This document shows, piece after piece, positions 5,141 through 5,587 of a DNA stretch of 5,587 nucleotides; positions within the stretch are counted from its first letter, which is position 1; the number at the start of each line of letters is the position of its first letter. A program made the position numbers and the translations under genes. The stretch comes from Euryarchaeota archaeon UBA54 (GTDB lineage: Archaea; Thermoplasmatota; Poseidoniia; Poseidoniales; Thalassarchaeaceae), in the NCBI GenBank assembly GCA_002495735.1, contig DAGM01000034.1, positions 743-6,329 of the forward strand, written 5' to 3'. The notes beneath the pieces are model-generated. The model searched no databases. It saw only the letters and a list, made by a program, of their open reading frames with translations, and had not been told where the DNA came from.

Positions 5141-5587
5141 CTACTCCTCGTTAGAGATGTTTGCATTTATCTGCTGAAGGATATCCCTGATTTCGACAAG
5201 GACGTCGTTGGAGTCATCTGAAGATGCAGACTGTTGGGGAGCGGAAACCAATGAGTCTCTTTGCTGGAGAACGAGGTCGCGGAACTGATCGGAGTTTTTT
5301 ACCCCGGTGAGGATGAATGGTGCAGCACCAGCTGTCTCAAACTGCATCCTTACAACTCCGAATGCGTTCAGTATTGGGCCCTCGTGAATAGACACATCTG
5401 TGAGTTTGTCCAAGGGAATGTTCTGCTGTTTCTTGAATAGCCATCCCATGCGCATATTGATCGAGCGGTCTGTCAGGGCCCCGCTCATGTGCTCGAACTG
5501 CTTCTTATGCACAATCCATCCAAACGGAATCCAGACAACCATTGCTATGATTCCAACTACTGTCACAAGAAGACCCAAATTCGCCAT
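5141..5587 (-). CDS. Membrane-anchored bacterial-type PH domain protein (bPH2/DUF304-like), possibly N-terminally partial
   Basis: At least 148 residues are visible, starting at an ATG that coincides with the window's right edge. A hydrophobic segment (about 5-27, LGLLVTVVGIIAMVVWIPFGWIV) is followed by a bacterial PH domain of the YdbS/YdbT type (about 30-112). Its landmarks are FEHMSGALTDRSINMRMGWL (31-50), IPLDKLTDVSIHEGP (57-71), FGVVRMQFETAG (76-87) and FRDLVLQQRDSL (102-113). A Ser/Gln/Asp-rich linker (115-128) leads to a short C-terminal helix, VLVEIRDILQQINANI (129-144). Related proteins usually have further residues or a membrane hairpin before the PH domain, so the true start may lie outside the window. 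The role is unknown; the domain faces the cytoplasm in family models. It is the first visible gene of a tight three-gene group with the DUF2892-like and DUF971 genes. Confidence 0.85.
   Translation of the reverse strand: MANLGLLVTVVGIIAMVVWIPFGWIVHKKQFEHMSGALTDRSINMRMGWLFKKQQNIPLDKLTDVSIHEGPILNAFGVVRMQFETAGAAPFILTGVKNSDQFRDLVLQQRDSLVSAPQQSASSDDSNDVLVEIRDILQQINANISNEE
5144..5149 (-). promoter_or_regulatory. Ribosome binding site that decides the DUF2892-like start
   Basis: GAGGAG forms the last two sense codons of the PH-domain gene and lies four bases before the ATG at 5139. It favours that start over the upstream one and points to translational coupling. Confidence 0.6.

Noticed and set aside
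5140..5166. N-terminal extension of the DUF2892-like protein to 86 residues
   Set aside because: It would overlap the end of the PH-domain gene, and the ATG at 5139 has a strong GAGGAG at ideal distance.

Overview
The window looks like an ordinary stretch of an archaeal chromosome, probably from an uncultivated mesophilic euryarchaeon. The diagnostic genes are a Pus10 tRNA pseudouridine synthase, ribosomal protein L21e, the archaeal/eukaryotic RNA polymerase subunit Rpb4 (RpoF), a DUF655 protein and an archaeal-type KsgA/Dim1. This gene order is widespread in Archaea. Balanced base composition, acidic insertions and a DUF971 gene would fit a marine Thermoplasmatota lineage such as Marine Group II, but that placement is inference.

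Every supported gene is on the minus strand, so transcription runs from high to low coordinates. In that order: (1) a membrane protein with a bacterial-type PH domain that reaches the right edge of the window; (2) a 77-residue two-helix membrane protein resembling DUF2892; (3) a 106-residue DUF971 (GBBH-like) protein. These three are packed with 1 and 10 bases between them and look like one operon. After a 95-base gap with a likely TATA box come (4) Pus10, (5) L21e, (6) Rpb4, (7) DUF655 and (8) KsgA, the translation/transcription block. Last is (9) an unrecognised protein with a helix-hairpin-helix-like N-terminus, a coiled-coil-like middle and a cysteine cluster, cut by the left edge.

The central block joins rRNA modification (KsgA), tRNA modification (Pus10), the large ribosomal subunit (L21e) and the RNA polymerase stalk (Rpb4), so co-expression would coordinate ribosome and transcription capacity. 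Several starts carry a strong GGTGAT or GAGG Shine-Dalgarno sequence 3-6 bases upstream. This allowed three starts to be moved inward from the longest possible reading frame.

The gene-free gaps are all about 100 bases or less: 672-772, 2250-2320, 2978-3054 and 4480-4574. I saw no RNA gene, CRISPR array, insertion sequence or defence system. The least explained item is the truncated left-edge gene. I do not see convincing evidence for an undescribed system.
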